Shown here: positions 42,351 to 54,389 of the stretch, one piece after another
How positions within the stretch are numbered: the stretch's first letter is position 1
How the letters are laid out: every line of letters starts with the position of its first letter
Assembly: GCA_946811185.2 (NCBI GenBank)
Contig: OX328104.1
Location: 51,630,505 to 51,694,504 of the forward strand
Source: Hippopus hippopus
Lineage: Eukaryota; Mollusca; Bivalvia; Cardiida; Cardiidae
Length of the DNA: 64,000 bases
Reading direction: 5' to 3'
Position numbers and translations under genes: made by a program
The notes under the pieces: model-generated
Databases searched by the model: none
Seen by the model: only the letters and a program-made list of their open reading frames with translations
Told to the model about the DNA's origin: nothing

Positions 42351-42505
42351 TTTCAGTAGGTATTTGACTATAGCAATATTTTGGGATAGACAAACATCCA
42401 GTGTGTGAACCGAATATGTTATTACATGTTCATGAACTGAAATAATATTTTTACAGGTTAGCTTATACAGGTAAATTTACAGTTTCATAACATATTCTAA
42501 TACAG

Positions 42506-42707
42506 GAAATTTCCTTGCACTACTCAGCTGATTTTGGAACGAAGATGAATTTTGCACATGTGCCTGTCAGAGCAGGAGAGCAATATGCCATAGTGCCAGG
42601 CCTGAAGTATGGGGTTCAGTATACTTTTATGGGCGTTGGCAAAGTGTATGCTGAATATCAAGTAGAACTGTCTTTGAAAGCAGCACAAATTATTCTGGAA
42701 CCTAGAG
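42506..42707 (+). CDS. Secreted VWC-domain protein, exon 4
   Basis: Acceptor TAATACAG, donor GTAATT. Encodes EISLHYSADFGTKMNFAHVP, GEQYAIVPGLKYGVQYTF and an EYQVELSL segment. The PGLKYGVQYTF pattern is like the F-strand of fibronectin-III folds (LxPGTxYxVxV). Phase 0 in, phase 1 out. Confidence 0.83.
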
Positions 42708-42856
42708 GTAATTGACACTGAATCATAGCAATACCTTCTAGAACTTTACGTCAGAAAAGCTTTTGTTAAACACTTAAAAACAAATTGAGAAAATGCTCCA
42801 ATGAGGAGTGACTCCCTTTGCCACAATGTTTTTTTTTTTTCCCCCAAATTTACTTA

Positions 42857-43094
42857 AGTCATGCTTTTTGAAAAGGGGGTTTAAAGTATTTGCAAAAAGT
42901 ATCTATGGTGTCTTACATGGGTTGAAACTTTTTGCTTATGGTAAATTTTCTGCATGTCCAAGGAGCACTCTACCTCAGAACTCAGTTGGTTGCTAAACAA
43001 AATAGATTTTATGGCTGCATAATCATGTAATCACTTGCTTGGTAAAATACACCACAGAAATGTAATTGACTCCCTTTTGTCAGAGCACAGCTCA
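42857..43094. repeat. Interspersed repeat B copy
   Basis: GTCATGCTTTTTGAAAAGG and GTCAGAGCACAGCTCA ends with the internal TTGCTTGGTAAAATAC segment. A MITE fragment lies just before it (42760-42840). Confidence 0.7.
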
Positions 43095-43329
43095 TTTATT
43101 TTGATCATTTGCTTCTTTATTTTGTGAATTATCCTCCTTGAACACCACCTACAAGTTAAATCTTTAAAACTCTTAGTGCACATCTCTACTAAGCATGCAA
43201 CTAATAATAAGTAAGCGTATTGAGGTCCTGAAAAGGTATATATTGAAATGAACCTGAACTATGCAAACACTTTTCTTAAGAAAGCACAGTTTGAGTCAAC
43301 CTTACATACTTGCTTAAAACAGGTTGGAC

Positions 43330-46300
43330 TGTACCAAGTCAGTGGCAAAGATCTTTGTTTCAGTCAATGGTAAAGATCTAGTTATGTGTGTGTCACTCAT
43401 TGGAAAAGATCTAGTTTTCTGTTTGTCAGTCAGTGGCAAAGATATAGTTACCTATTTTTCAGTTAGTTTCAAAAGTCTAGTTATCTGTGTTTAGGTCAGT
43501 GGTAAAGAAATAGTTTTCTGTGTTTCAGTCAGTGGTAAAGATATAGTTATCTGTGATTCAGTCAGTGGTAAAGATCTCATTATCTGTGTTTCAGTCAGTG
43601 GCAAAGATGTAGTTATCTGTGTTTCAGCCAGTGGCAAAGATCTAGTAATCTGTGTTTCAGTCAGTGACAAAGATCTTGTTAACTGTGTTTCAGTCAGTGA
43701 CATAGATCTAGTTATCTGTGTGTCAGTCAGTGGCAAAGATCTAGTTATCTGTGTGTCAGTCAGTGACAAAGATATAGTTATCTGTGTGTCAGTCAGTGGT
43801 AAAGGTCTAGTTATCTGTATTTCAGTCAGTGGCAAAGATCTAGTTTTCAGTATTTCAGTCAGTGGTAAAGATCTACGTATCTGTGTTTCAGTCAGTGGCA
43901 AAGATCTACTTATCTGTGTGTCAGTCAGTGGTAAAGGTCTAGTTATCTGTATTTCAGTCAATGGCAAAGATCTAGTTATCAGTATTTCAGTCAGTGGCAA
44001 AGTTCTAGTAATTTGTGTTTCAGTCAGTGGCATAGATCTTGTTAACTGTGTTTCAGTCAGTGACAAAGAACTTGTTAACTGTGTTTCAGTCAGGTACAAA
44101 GATCTAGTTATCAGTGTTTCAGTCAGTGGCAAAGATCTAGTTATCTGTGTGTCAGTCAGTGACAAAGATCTAGTTATTGTTGTTTCAGTCACTGGCAAAG
44201 ATACAGTTATCTGTGTTTCACTCAGTGGCAAAGGACTTGTAATCTTGGTTTCTGTCAATAGCAAAAACCTTGTTATCTGTGTTTCAGTCAATGGCAAAGA
44301 TATAGTATTCTTTGTTACAATCAGTTGCAAAGATTCAGATATCTGTGTTTCAGTCAGTGGCAAAGATTTAGTATTTTTTGTACAGGGAGTAGCAAAGATC
44401 TAGATATCTGTGTTTCAGTCAATGGCAAAGATCTAGTTATCTGTGCTTCAGTCAATGTCAAAGATCTCATTATTAGTGTTTCAGTCAGTGGTAAAGATAT
44501 AGTTATCTGTGTTTCAGTCAAGGGCAAAAAACAAGTTATCTGTGCTTCAGTCAGTTGTAAAGATACAGTTGTCTGTGTTTAAGTCAATGGTAAAGTTCTA
44601 GTAGTCTTTGTTTCCTAGTCAATTTTAAAGATCTAGTTATCTGTGTTTAAGTCAATGGAAAAAGATCTTGTAATCTGTGTTGCAGTCAGTGGCAAAGATA
44701 TAGTTATCTGTGTTTCAGTCAGTGACAAAGATCCAGTATTCTTTTAGTCAGTGACAAAGATCTAGTTATCTGTGTGTCAGTCAGTGGCAAAGATCTAGTT
44801 ATCTGTGTGTCAGTCAGTGACAAAGATATAGTTATCTGTGTTTCAGTCAGTGGCAAAAATCTACTTATCTGTGTGTCAGTCAGTGGTAAAGGTCTAGTTA
44901 TCTGTATTTCAGTCAATGGCAAAGATCTAGTTTTCAATATTGCAGTCAGTGGTAAAGATCTAAGTATCTGTGTTTCAGTCAGTGGCAAAGATCTACTTAT
45001 CTGTGTGTCAGTCAGTGGCAAAGGTCTAGTTATCTGTATTTCAGTCAATGGCAAAGATCTAGTTATCAGTATTTCAGTCAATGGCAAAGATCTAGTTATC
45101 TGTGTTTCAGTCAGTGGCAAAGATCTAGTAATCTGTGTTTCAGTCAGTGACAAAGAACTTGTTAACTGTGTTTCAGTCAGTGACAAAGATCTAGTTATCT
45201 GTGTTTCAGTCAGTGGCAAAGATCTAGATATCTGTGTTTCAGTCAGTGGCAAAGATCTAGTATTTTTTTACAGTCAGTAGCAAAGATCTAGATATCTGTG
45301 TTTCAGTCAATGGCAAAGATCTAGTTTTCTGTGTTTCAGTCAATGGCAACAATCTCGTTATCAGTGTTTTAGTCAGTGGTAAAGATATAGTTATCTGTGT
45401 TTCAGTCAAGGGCAAAAAACAAGTTATCTGTGCTTCAGTCAGTGGTAAATATATAGTTGTCTGTGTTTAAGTCAATGGTAAAGTTCTAGTAGTCTTTGTT
45501 TCCCAGTCAATTGTAAACATCCAGTTATCCGTGTTTACGTCAATGGAAAAAGATCTTGTAATCTATGTTTCAGTCAGTGGCAAAGATATAGTTATCTGTG
45601 TTTCAGTCAGTGACAAAGATCCAGTATTCTTTTAGTCAGTGACAAAGATCTAGTTATCTGTGTGTCAGTCAGTGGCAAAGATCTAGTTATCTGTGTGTCA
45701 GTCAGTGACAAAGATATAGTTATCTGTGTTTCAGTCAGTGGCAAAGATCTACTTATCTGTGTGTCAGTCAGTGGTAAAGGTCTAGTTATCTGTATTTCAG
45801 TCAATGGCAAAGATCTAGTTTTCAATATTTCAGTCAGTGGTAAAGATCTAAGTATCTGTGTTTCAGTCAGTGGCAAAGATCTACTTGCCTGTGTGTCAGT
45901 TAGTGGTAAAGGTCTAGTTATCTGTATTTCAGTCAATGGCAAAGATCTAGTTATCAGTATTTCAGTCAATGGCAAAGATCTAGTAATCTGTGTTTCAGTC
46001 AGTGGTAAAGATCTAGTATTCTGTGTTTCAGTCAGTGACAAAGAACTTGTTAACTGTGTTTCAGTCAGTGACAAAGATCTAGTTATCAGTATTTCAGTCA
46101 GTGGCAAAGATCTAGTCATCTGTGTGTCAGTCAGTGACAAAGATCTAGTTATTGATGTTTCAGTCACTGGCAAAGATATAGTTATCTGTGTTTCACTCTG
46201 TGGCAAAGGACTTGTAATCTTTGTTTCTGTCAATAGCAAAAACCTTGTTATCTGTGTTTCAGTCAATGGCAAAGATATAGTATTCTTTGTTACAATCAGT

Positions 46301-47665
46301 TGCAAAGATTCAGATATATGTGTTTCAGTCAGTGGCAAAGATCTAGTATTTTTTTTACAGTCAGTAGCAAAGATCTAGATATCTGTATTTCAGTCAATGG
46401 CAAAGATCTAGATATCTCTGTTTCAGTCAATGGCAAAGATCTCATTATCAGTGTTTCAGTCAGTGGTAAAGATATAGTTATCTGTGTTTCAGTCAATGGT
46501 AAAGATATAGTTATCTGTGTTTCAGTCAAGGGCAAAAAACAAGTTATCTGTGCTTCAGTCAATGGTAAAGATACAGTTGTCTGTGTTTAAGTCAATGGTA
46601 AAGTTCTAGTAGTCTTTGTTTCCCAGTCAATTGTAAAGATCTAGTTATCTGTGTTTAAGTCAATGGAAAAAGATCTTGTAATCTATGTTTCAGTCAGTGG
46701 CAAAGATATAGTTATCTGTGTTTCAGTCAGTGACAAAGATCCAGTATTCTTTTAGTCAGTGACAAAGATCTTGTAATCTGTCTTTCAGTCAATGGCAAAG
46801 ATCTAGTTATCTGTGTTGGAGTCAGTGGCAAAGATCTAGTTAACTGTGTTTCAGTCAGTGGCAAAGATATATTTTCTGTACCAAGTCAATGGCAAAAACC
46901 TTGTTATTTGTGTTTCAGTCAATGGCAAAGATATAGTATTCTTTGTTTCAATCAGTGGCAAAGATACAGATATCTGTGTTTCAGTCAGTGGCAAAGATGT
47001 AGATATCTGTGTTTCAGTCAGTGGCGAAGATATAGTTTTCTGTGTTTCAGTCAATGGCAAAGATCTAGTTTTCTGTTTGTCAGTCAGTGGCAAAGATATA
47101 GTTATCTGTTTTTCAGTCAGTTTCAAAAGTCTAGTTATCTGTGTTTCAGTCAGTGGCAAAGAAATAGTTTTCTGTGTTTCAGTCAGTGGTAAAGATCTCA
47201 TTATCTGTGTTTCAGTCAGTGGTAAAGATCTAGTTATCTGTGTTTCAGTCAGTGACAAAGATCTAGTTATCTGTTTTTCAGTCAGTGGCAAAGGTCTAGT
47301 AATCTGTGTTTCAGTCAGTGACAAAGAACTTGTTAACTGTGTTTCAGTCAGTGACAAAGATCTAGTTATCTGTGTGTCAGTCAGTGACAAAGATCTAGTT
47401 ATCTGTGTGTCAGTCAGTGACAAAGATCTAGTTATTGATGTTTCAGTCAGTGGCAAAGATCTACTTATCTGTGTTTCACTCAGTGGCAAAGGACTTGTAA
47501 TCTTTGTTTCTGTCAATGGCAAAAACCTTGTTACCTGTGTTTCAGTCAATGGCAAAGATATAGTATTCTTTGTTTCAATCAGTTGCAAAGATTCAGATAT
47601 CTGTGTTTCAGTCAGTGGCAAAGATCTAGTATTTTTTGTACAGTCAGTAGCAAAGATCTAGATAT
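43330..47665. repeat. 33-bp minisatellite, about 4.3 kb, with higher-order repeats
   Basis: The unit is about 33 bp (GTCAGTGGCAAAGATCTAGT plus TATCTGTGTTTCA). It is open in long frames on both strands because 33 is a multiple of three: an 11-residue CVSVSGKDLVI period on plus and PLTETQITRSL on minus. A landmark, CCAGTATTCTTTTAG, recurs at about 44732, 45620 and 46740, showing superunits of about 888 and 1,120 bp. It lies inside intron 4 of the VWC gene, so I treat it as non-coding. Confidence 0.9.
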
Positions 47666-47669
47666 CTGT

Positions 47670-47764
47670 GCTGGTTACTAGAATGTTCTCCTTTTCTCAC
47701 AATTTTTTTCCAAACCTTCTTTCTCAGGAATGTGAAAACATAGGATTGTATGGTAAAGGGTTAA
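47670..47764. repeat. Half of a palindromic TTAA MITE
   Basis: Right half only: CTCCTTTTCTCACAAT, CTTTCTCAGGAATG and GTATGGTAAAGGGTTAA. Confidence 0.7.
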
Positions 47765-47864
47765 AGAGTTTTCTGCAGAAGGTAATGTGTTGAAAAAAGG
47801 AATGGTTATAAAGTTTAAACATTTATGCATGGAACACAGTCACTGATTGTACCATAGATATATA

Positions 47865-48022
47865 GAAGATAATCAACTGGTAGTTGGTGATATTAAAAAT
47901 TTGTTGCTAGAATGGGTTGTGATGCGGTTGAAAAAATGAGTCCGAAGGACGAGCTTTTTAACTGCATCAAACCCCATTCGAGTGACAGATTTTTAATATC
48001 ACCCACAATCATTTGATTATCC
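47865..48022. repeat. Foldback element, arms about 70 bp
   Basis: GATAATCAACTG...GGTGATATTAAAAATTTGT pairs with ACAGATTTTTAATATCACCC...ATTTGATTATC; the centre pairs TTGATGCAGTT-like and AACTGCATCAA-like segments imperfectly. Confidence 0.75.
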
Positions 48023-48057
48023 TATTTATTATATTCCTAATTCACCCTTTTTTTATC

Positions 48058-50160
48058 CCCCAACAAAGGTGGGGAGATATAGTTTTAGCGTTGTCCATCC
48101 ATCCGTCTGTCCGTCCGTCCTTCTGTCCGTGTGTTCATCCGGGAGAATATTTCCAATACCATTGGACAGAATTTTGTGAAACTTTTTATGTGTGTACAAT
48201 AACCCATTCTGCCGAGACACTTGTTTTGTTTTTTTGATTCGATGCAAAATGGCCGACTGGGAGTGATTTTAAGTTACGCGGTTGAGTCAATTTTTGTTGT
48301 TTTCAGTCATCATTTTTACAGCATTTTCTGCTTTTCTGGAGCATAACTTTCTCATCTCCAGTCTGATTGACTTTAAACTTGGCATTTGTGTTTGTTGCAA
48401 TAATACGGAGGGCAGTAGGAAAGAAACATAACTCTATCTCATGCTGTCTTTGAGTTATTTCCCTTTGATCGTCTTTTTTACAGCATTTTCTGCTTGTCCG
48501 GAGCATAATTTTGTCATCTCCAGTCCGATTGACTTGAAACTTGTCTTTTGTGTTTGTTGCAATAATACGGGGTGCAGTGTGAAAGAACCATAACTCTACC
48601 TCATGCTGTCTTTGAGTTATTTCCCTTTGATCGTCATTTTTACAGCATTTTCTGCTTGTCCGGAATATAACATTGTCATCTCTAGTCTGAACATCTTCAA
48701 ATTTGGTATGCATGATTGTTGAAAAATTACGGAATGCAGTGCACAAGAACCATAACTCTTCCTAGCACAAATTTTGAGTTATTTCCCCTGAGATCTTCAT
48801 TTTTATAGCATTTCTTGCTTGTCCGGAGCATAACTTTGTCATCTTTAGTAGGAATGACTTGAAATATTGTATGCTTATTTGTTGCAATATTTGGAAGTGC
48901 AGTGCTCAAGAATGGTAACTCTACATCGTGCTGTCTTTGAGTTATTTCCCTTTGATCGTCATTTTTTCAGCATTTAGTGCTTGTCCGGAATATAACTTTG
49001 TCATCTCAAGTCAAATCGACTTCAAACTTGGTATGCATGTTTGTTGCAATATTACGGAGTACAGTGCACAAGAACAATAAATCTGCCTAGTGTGGATTTT
49101 GAGTAATTCCACTTTCATCTTCATTTTTACAGTCCAGTTCTTTGTCCAGAGCTTAACTTTGTCATCTCCAGTCCGATTGACTTGAAACTTGGCATTTGTG
49201 TTTGTTGCAATAATATGGAGTGCAGTGTGAAAGAACTATAACTCTACCTCATGCTGTCTTTGAGTTATTTCCCTTTGATCAGCATTTTTACAGCATTTTC
49301 TGCTTTTCCAGAATACAGCTTTGTCATTTTTAGTCTGAACATCTTCAAATTTAATAATCATGATTGTTGAAAAATTATGGAGTGCCATGCACAAGAACCA
49401 TAACTCTTCCTAGCACGAATTTTGAGTTATTCCCCCTGAGATCTTCATTTTTATAGCATTTCTTGCTTGTCCGGAGGATAACTTTGTCATATTAAGTAGG
49501 AATCATCCGAATGATTTGAAATATGGTATGCTTATTTGTTGCAATATTTGGAAGTGCAGTGCGCAAGAATTGTAACTCTACCTCGTGCTGTCTTTGAGTT
49601 ATTTCCCTTTGATTGTCATTTTTACAGCATTTAGTGCTTGTCCGGAATTTATAACTTTGTCATCTCAAGTCAAAACGACTTCAGACTTGGTATGCATGTT
49701 TGTTGCAATATTACGGAGTACAGTGCGCAAGAACAATAACTCTACCTTGCGCAGATTTTGAGTAATTCCACTTTGATCTTCATTTTTACAGTATTTCTTG
49801 CTTGTCCGGAACAGAACTTTGTCACCTCAAGTCAAATTGACTGGAGACTTGGTAAACATGTTTGTTGCAGTTACGAAAAATGCAATGCACTGGAGCCGTA
49901 ACCTTACCTAATGCCCTTTTGGAATTATTCCCCATTCATTATTTTTTTTTTACAGCTTTTCATGCTTCTCTACAATATAACTTTGTCTTTTCATGTTGAC
50001 CTGAAACTTTATATGCATGTTTCCTTAACATTAGAGGAGACATTCATGCCTATTTCAATCACTTACATGATTTCTGCTGCACTACTATTTTCCTCTACCT
50101 GCCCTTTACGATTATTATCCCCCCTCAACAACTGGCGGTGGGACGATGTTCATGCAACAC
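48058..50160. repeat. Tandem repeat of about 165 bp, roughly ten units
   Basis: TTTTTACAGCATTTTCTGC, CTTGTCCGGAGCATAAC and GAGTTATTTCCCTTTGATC recur at intervals of about 160-170 bp from 48300 to 49960. The block opens with CCCCCAACAAAGGTGGGG and a (GTCC)n tract and closes near CCCCTCAACAACTGGCGGTGGG. Non-coding; likely the 3' part of a bivalve repeat family. Confidence 0.8.
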
Positions 50161-50442
50161 ACAATACCTCTAATATGTTTGTATCAAAAAAGGTCTTTTT
50201 CAGTGGGGGATATCATTTCAACGAAATTGCTTGTTGTTCTCATAATTATCAAGAATGGTACAATATGAGCAATACAGGAAAAAAGTAGTTCCGGCTAACA
50301 TTCTAAAACTCTATTGTCACCAGTGATAATACCATAATCATCATCACTAGTGGTGTTATTCACTGTGATATACAAATAATTCACTGATAGGAATATAATA
50401 AAATGTTATAGCTATGTTTGTTTCTGTCTTTTTCTTTCTCAG

Positions 50443-50501
50443 TTGGAAACGCTCTAAAACTAGAACAACAACACCATGGAAAAAAGATTGTGGCATACAA
50501 T
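50443..50501 (+). CDS. Secreted VWC-domain protein, exon 5
   Basis: Acceptor TTTCTTTCTCAG (strong), donor GTCAGT (weak). Encodes GNALKLEQQHHGKKIVAYN after a split Val codon. Enters in phase 1, leaves in phase 0, consistent with both neighbours. Confidence 0.65.
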
Positions 50502-50574
50502 GTCAGTATTATTTCATTTTTTTTACAACAGCTGCTTTGGTAATCCTTTCAGGACCAAAGGCAAAAAAAAAAGG

Positions 50575-50660
50575 GGGGGCCTGTGTAGACTGCATAGATC
50601 AAGATCAGACTACATAGAACATGCAGTCTGATTTTGGATCTATACAGTCTGCTTCTCTTT
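50575..50660. repeat. Fragment of TTAA MITE family 2
   Basis: GATCAAGATCAGACTACATAG mirrored by CATGCAGTCTGATTTTGGATC, the palindromic core only. Confidence 0.65.
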
Positions 50661-51047
50661 TCCAGCCAATGAGAAAACATTCCTGAGTTTCTGTAAACTT
50701 TTGCTAATAATTTTCAACCTTTTGAAAACTTAGCTTTTTGGTGCCTAAGGATTTGATAATATAATAGATTACACATCTGAATGCTTAGTGTACTGTTTCA
50801 ATTGTGTATTAGGCAGCTTTTAACATTACATGTACTTCAGCTGAATCTAGACAAAAACTCACATATTTTGCCACAGTACCAGGCTGAGCCCCTCAGTATC
50901 TTATCCAAGGACACTAGTACTTGGCTTGTGCTGTCAGCAGCAACTGAACAAGGGTTTTTCAAATTACAAATCCACATGACCATTGGGGATCCCTCTAAAA
51001 GCTTGCTTTCTACACCATTAGATCTCCTTTAACCTAGAATTATGTGA

Positions 51048-51295
51048 GAGTCATGCTCTGTGAAAAGAGAATTCAATGTATTTGCAAAAAGTATCAACCC
51101 ATGTCAGCCTGGGCAGTCCACACACGCTGACATGGATCAAAACTTTTTTTCTATTTGTAAAATCCCTGCTATTCAAAGGACCATTATGCCTGCTGATCCA
51201 GTTGGCTGTTAGAAAAAATGGTTCTAATGGATCCATGATTATGTGAAAACTTGCTTGGTATAATGCATCATTCCCTTTTCCCAAGCATGGTCCAT
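51048..51295. repeat. Interspersed repeat B copy
   Basis: GAGTCATGCTCTGTGAAAAG and CCCAAGCATGGTCC ends with the GTCAGCCTGGGCAGTCC box and CTTGCTTGGTATAATGCATC. Confidence 0.8.
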
Positions 51296-51502
51296 ATACA
51301 TGTGAATACTTCTAAGTCTCATATTCTTGAATTCATTGCATAATATAGGCTTTGCTTAAGTGGAGGTAATTATGTGGACCCGTATAATATACAGATTACA
51401 TATAGAGGTGGTGTTTGGGTTCTAGAAAATAAGTGTATCGGTAAATCAGTTACATCTCATTCCCTGTTTTTTTATTGAGTATCTCTTTCGATGAATTTAC
51501 AG

Positions 51503-51590
51503 AAAGGTGAAGGCATGAAAATCAAGATGGACCCTGTCCTTTTCATCAATATGCAAGCATTTGATTATGTCAAAGTCGACCAAAAAACAA
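51503..51590 (+). CDS. Secreted VWC-domain protein, exon 6
   Basis: Acceptor AATTTACAG, donor GTAGGT. Encodes KGEGMKIKMDPVLFINMQAF and DYVKVDQKT. Phase 0 in, phase 1 out. Hydrophilic and beta-strand-like, with no named domain. Confidence 0.75.
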
Positions 51591-51699
51591 GTAGGTACAT
51601 TGCATGCCAACATGCTGCGACATTAATTCTTCATCAAACGAAAAACATTTTGGACTTGACTGAATTGAGAGTATTTACAAATAACAAATGAAGTGTTGC

Positions 51700-52077
51700 T
51701 AAAATCACAATTTCTGCCAGTGATAGGGTAAAAAACATTGTGGGAAAAGGAGAAAATGCTGGTTACCAGCATTTTCTCCTTTTCTTATAATGTTTTCAAA
51801 AGCCTTCTCTTTCAGGGTCATTAACCCTTTACTGCACAATGCCGACTTTTAACGACCCTGGAAAAGGACCCTTTTGAAAACAATGTGGAAAAAGGAGAAA
51901 ATGCTGGCAACCAGCATTTTCTCCTTTTCCCACAATGTTTTCTACCCTATCAAAGAAAATTTGCACCATTTGAGACACATTGCAATTGTTGTCTGCAAAT
52001 GCTTTCAGTTTGGGCAAGGCTAAAATTTTGTTGTGCGGTAAAGGGTTAAAAGTTGGGATTGTGTGGTAAAGGGTTAA
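51700..52077. mobile_element. Palindromic MITE with a second copy inserted in it
   Basis: An outer reverse-orientation copy (GATAGGGTAAAAAACATTG ... GTGTGGTAAAGGGTTAA at 52077) is interrupted at its TTAA by an inner copy at 51821-52049. Confidence 0.82.
51821..52049. mobile_element. Inner palindromic TTAA MITE copy
   Basis: TTAA flanks, CCCTTTACTGCACAATGCC left end, GTGCGGTAAAGGG right end, near-perfect core palindrome. Confidence 0.85.
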
Positions 52078-52117
52078 ATAAATTCTGTAGGATGACAAAT
52101 TTCCTTTGTATGACTCT

Positions 52118-52324
52118 TTACCATCAAAATTTTAGACTGCTCCATATTGAAAGCACTTGAAGATGCCAATTTAATTAAGGTCAAAGTGTTTCAATTTTTT
52201 TAAGGGTAGAAACATTGCTGGATAAGGGCCAAATGCTGATGACCATCATTATCTCCTTTTCCCTCAATGTCTCCAAAAGCCTTGTTCTTGTTATAAAAAC
52301 ATGTGATTCTTTTGTAAAGGGATA
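52118..52324. repeat. Degraded palindromic MITE copy
   Basis: CAAAATTTTAGACTGCTCC, a GATGACCATC centre and TTTTGTAAAGGG right end. Confidence 0.65.
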
Positions 52325-52385
52325 ATGAATGGCATTATGTCAGTTCAAACTACACTCTAGGATAGATTTCTTGTGATTGTTTGTC

Positions 52386-52614
52386 TTAACCCTTTCCCAA
52401 ACAATCCCTGGTTTTCACGACCCTGAAAAAGAAGCCTTTTGAAAACATCGTGGGAAATGGAGAAAATGCTGGTAACCAGCATTTTCTCCTTTTCCCACAG
52501 TGTTTTTTACTCTCCCAGAACAAATTTAAATTTTTGAGTCACGTTACTTTTTGTCATCTGCAAATGCTTTCAATTTGGACCAGTCTAAAATTTTGTCGTT
52601 TGGTAAAGAGTTAA
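52386..52614. mobile_element. Palindromic TTAA MITE, full-length copy
   Basis: TTAA flanks; CCCTTTCCCAAACAATCCC and TTTGGTAAAGAG ends. Very similar to the copy at 11111-11334, so both probably belong to one subfamily. Confidence 0.87.
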
Positions 52615-52666
52615 ACCTTGAAGCCCCAGTAGCACCCAAAAACACAGTGCATGTGTTTGATAGCAT

Positions 52667-52940
52667 TGAATTTAAATTATGCGATTTGAAAGTATGCAAA
52701 ATAATGTGGAGATGACAATCTGTTATTGTATGGTTGGACCAAGTGTTAGGTGCCGGAAGAAAAAATGAATTTCAAAATCAGGCTAAAAGTAAACAAAAGA
52801 GTGACCTGGCAGGTTTTGACTAGTTTTTAAATAAATTTCTCTGCAACAGACTAACACTTGAACCAACCATACAATAACAGATTGTCATCTTCACAATAAT
52901 TTCCATACTTTTATATGGTATGAGTCAAATTTAAATGCAT
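52667..52940. repeat. Foldback element with about 40-bp arms
   Basis: GATGACAATCTGTTATTGTA and the following TGGTTGGACCAAGTGTTAG pair with CTAACACTTGAACCAACCA and the inverse of the first segment near 52852-52895. Confidence 0.8.
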
Positions 52941-53129
52941 TTTAACACCTGCTTTGTTTACTTTTGGCAGCTAATGTTACTTTAACTTCCTAATTGAATT
53001 CTTCAGGGAAAACTGCAAAGATCATCTTGTTTATAAACGCAACTTGCAATTTTTTCATTCATAGGGTCCATTCCATCAGGTCAGTGCTTTATGGATTAAA
53101 AGTACCTTTATAATAATTTTTTTTTTCAG

Positions 53130-53224
53130 AGACGGGCAAAGTGAGGTATGTGTTGCGACTTTTCAACACAGGCTCGACTCCCAGCAAAGGCGGGCAGTTG
53201 AACATTGAGTTCTCAGACATGCAG
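53130..53224 (+). CDS. Secreted VWC-domain protein, exon 7
   Basis: Long polypyrimidine acceptor (TTTTTTTTTTCAG), probable donor GTCCAC (weak). Encodes TGKVRYVLRLFNTGSTPSKG and GQLNIEFSDMQ after a split Lys codon. Phase 1 in, phase 0 out. An in-phase continuation at 53966 would add only MFRWALAHL before a stop; other frames there look more protein-like but do not join. The 3' end of the gene is therefore unresolved. Confidence 0.72.
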
Positions 53225-53237
53225 GTCCACAAATTAT

Positions 53238-53455
53238 TTAACCTTTCACCACACTATTTTACCTTTTTACAATCCTGAGGAAGAAGGCCATTGAAAATAT
53301 TGTGGAAAAAGCAGAAAATTATTGTATCCAGCATTTTCTCCATTACCCACACTGTTTCCTACCCTTCTGAAATGTTTGAGTCAAGTTTTTTGTTGTCTAC
53401 AAATGCTTTCCATTTGGATGGGTCTAAAATTATGTCATCTGATATAAAGTTAACC
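53238..53455. repeat. Palindromic TTAA MITE, diverged copy
   Basis: CCTTTCACCACACTATTTT left end, AGAAAATTATTGTATCCAGC centre, GATATAAAGTTAA right end. Confidence 0.7.
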
Positions 53456-53544
53456 GCTACACAGACTTTTAATTCATTTTTTTGTTAATCAAAATTGTGA
53501 GCCGTTTTTATGTAATCAGAGAATCTAGATGTTTTGAATCTTTT

Positions 53545-53935
53545 TACCAAACAATTCAATGTTTATGACCCAAGAGGAAAATAGGCTTTTGAAACTTTTG
53601 TGTGGAAAAATGAAAGTGCTGGAAAATGGGCCTTTGAAAACATTAGGAAAAGGAGAAAATGCTTTCATGGGGTTTCTTTTACCAGTATTTTGCACAACAT
53701 TCTTGCCAAGCTGCTGGCTGCTTTCACACATTAACACTGTCCAAGCAATGAGAGAGAGAGGGAGAGAGAGGGAGAGAGAGAGGGGAATGAGTTCAAATGA
53801 CCTCTATCAATCCTCAGAAAGACTTTGGCAGAGCTGGGGAATTAAAACATTTACTCTTTGGTTTCTAGCTTTGTATGTTACTTACTGAGCTAGACAAATA
53901 GGACAAGTCCAAAATTCTGTTGTCTGGTGACGAGT
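53545..53935. repeat. MITE copy interrupted by a SINE fragment
   Basis: Left part TTTACCAAACAATTCAATG with GAAAGTGCTGG, right part GACAAGTCCAAAATTCTG. Between them (about 53690-53890) is a reversed SINE body with TATCAATCCTCAGAAAG and a (GA)n run at 53750-53783. Confidence 0.6.
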
Positions 53936-54159
53936 AAACAAGAAGTCTCACTATTATCTTTACAGATGTTTCGCTGGGCCTTGGCTCATCTGTAACCTGG
54001 ATTGGTTGGCATGCTCAACTAGCCAGAAGGAAGTCGACGTCAACACGGACATTATTGATCCCCACCCCCACCTAGAGTCTGGAAGTGACGCTCAATCCAA
54101 CTATACAGAAAACTCCTACAATACTTTTGGATGGCATATTTGTGCATTAAGATAACCTT

Positions 54160-54389
54160 TTCCTTTACCAAACAACTGTTTATAATATCCTGAAAGGATC
54201 CTGATTACAGGTCTTTGAAAACATTGTAGGAAAAGGAGAAACTGCTGGTCACCAGTATTTCTCCTTTTTCTTACAATTTTTTTCTATCCTTTAAAAGACA
54301 AATTTACTTTTTTTTGTGTCATATTTAATTTGTCATCTGCAAAGGTTTCCCAAAAGGACCAATCACAAGCTTTGTCATCTAGTATTTAA
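54160..54389. repeat. Diverged palindromic MITE copy
   Basis: CTTTACCAAACAACTG left end, CTGCTGGTCACCAG core, GTCATCTAGTATTTAA end. Confidence 0.7.

Noticed and set aside
43491..47661. Long open frames on both strands (up to 290 codons) encoding 11-residue repeats
   Set aside because: They come from a 33-bp tandem repeat whose length is a multiple of three; both strands are open, and the block lies in an intron.
48300..49990. CRISPR-like repeat array
   Set aside because: Units of about 165 bp are contiguous and degenerate, with no unique spacers, in a eukaryotic genome.
53966..54153. Terminal exon of the VWC gene
   Set aside because: The in-phase reading gives only nine residues before a stop; the longer frames do not join exon 7 in phase. 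Left unassigned.
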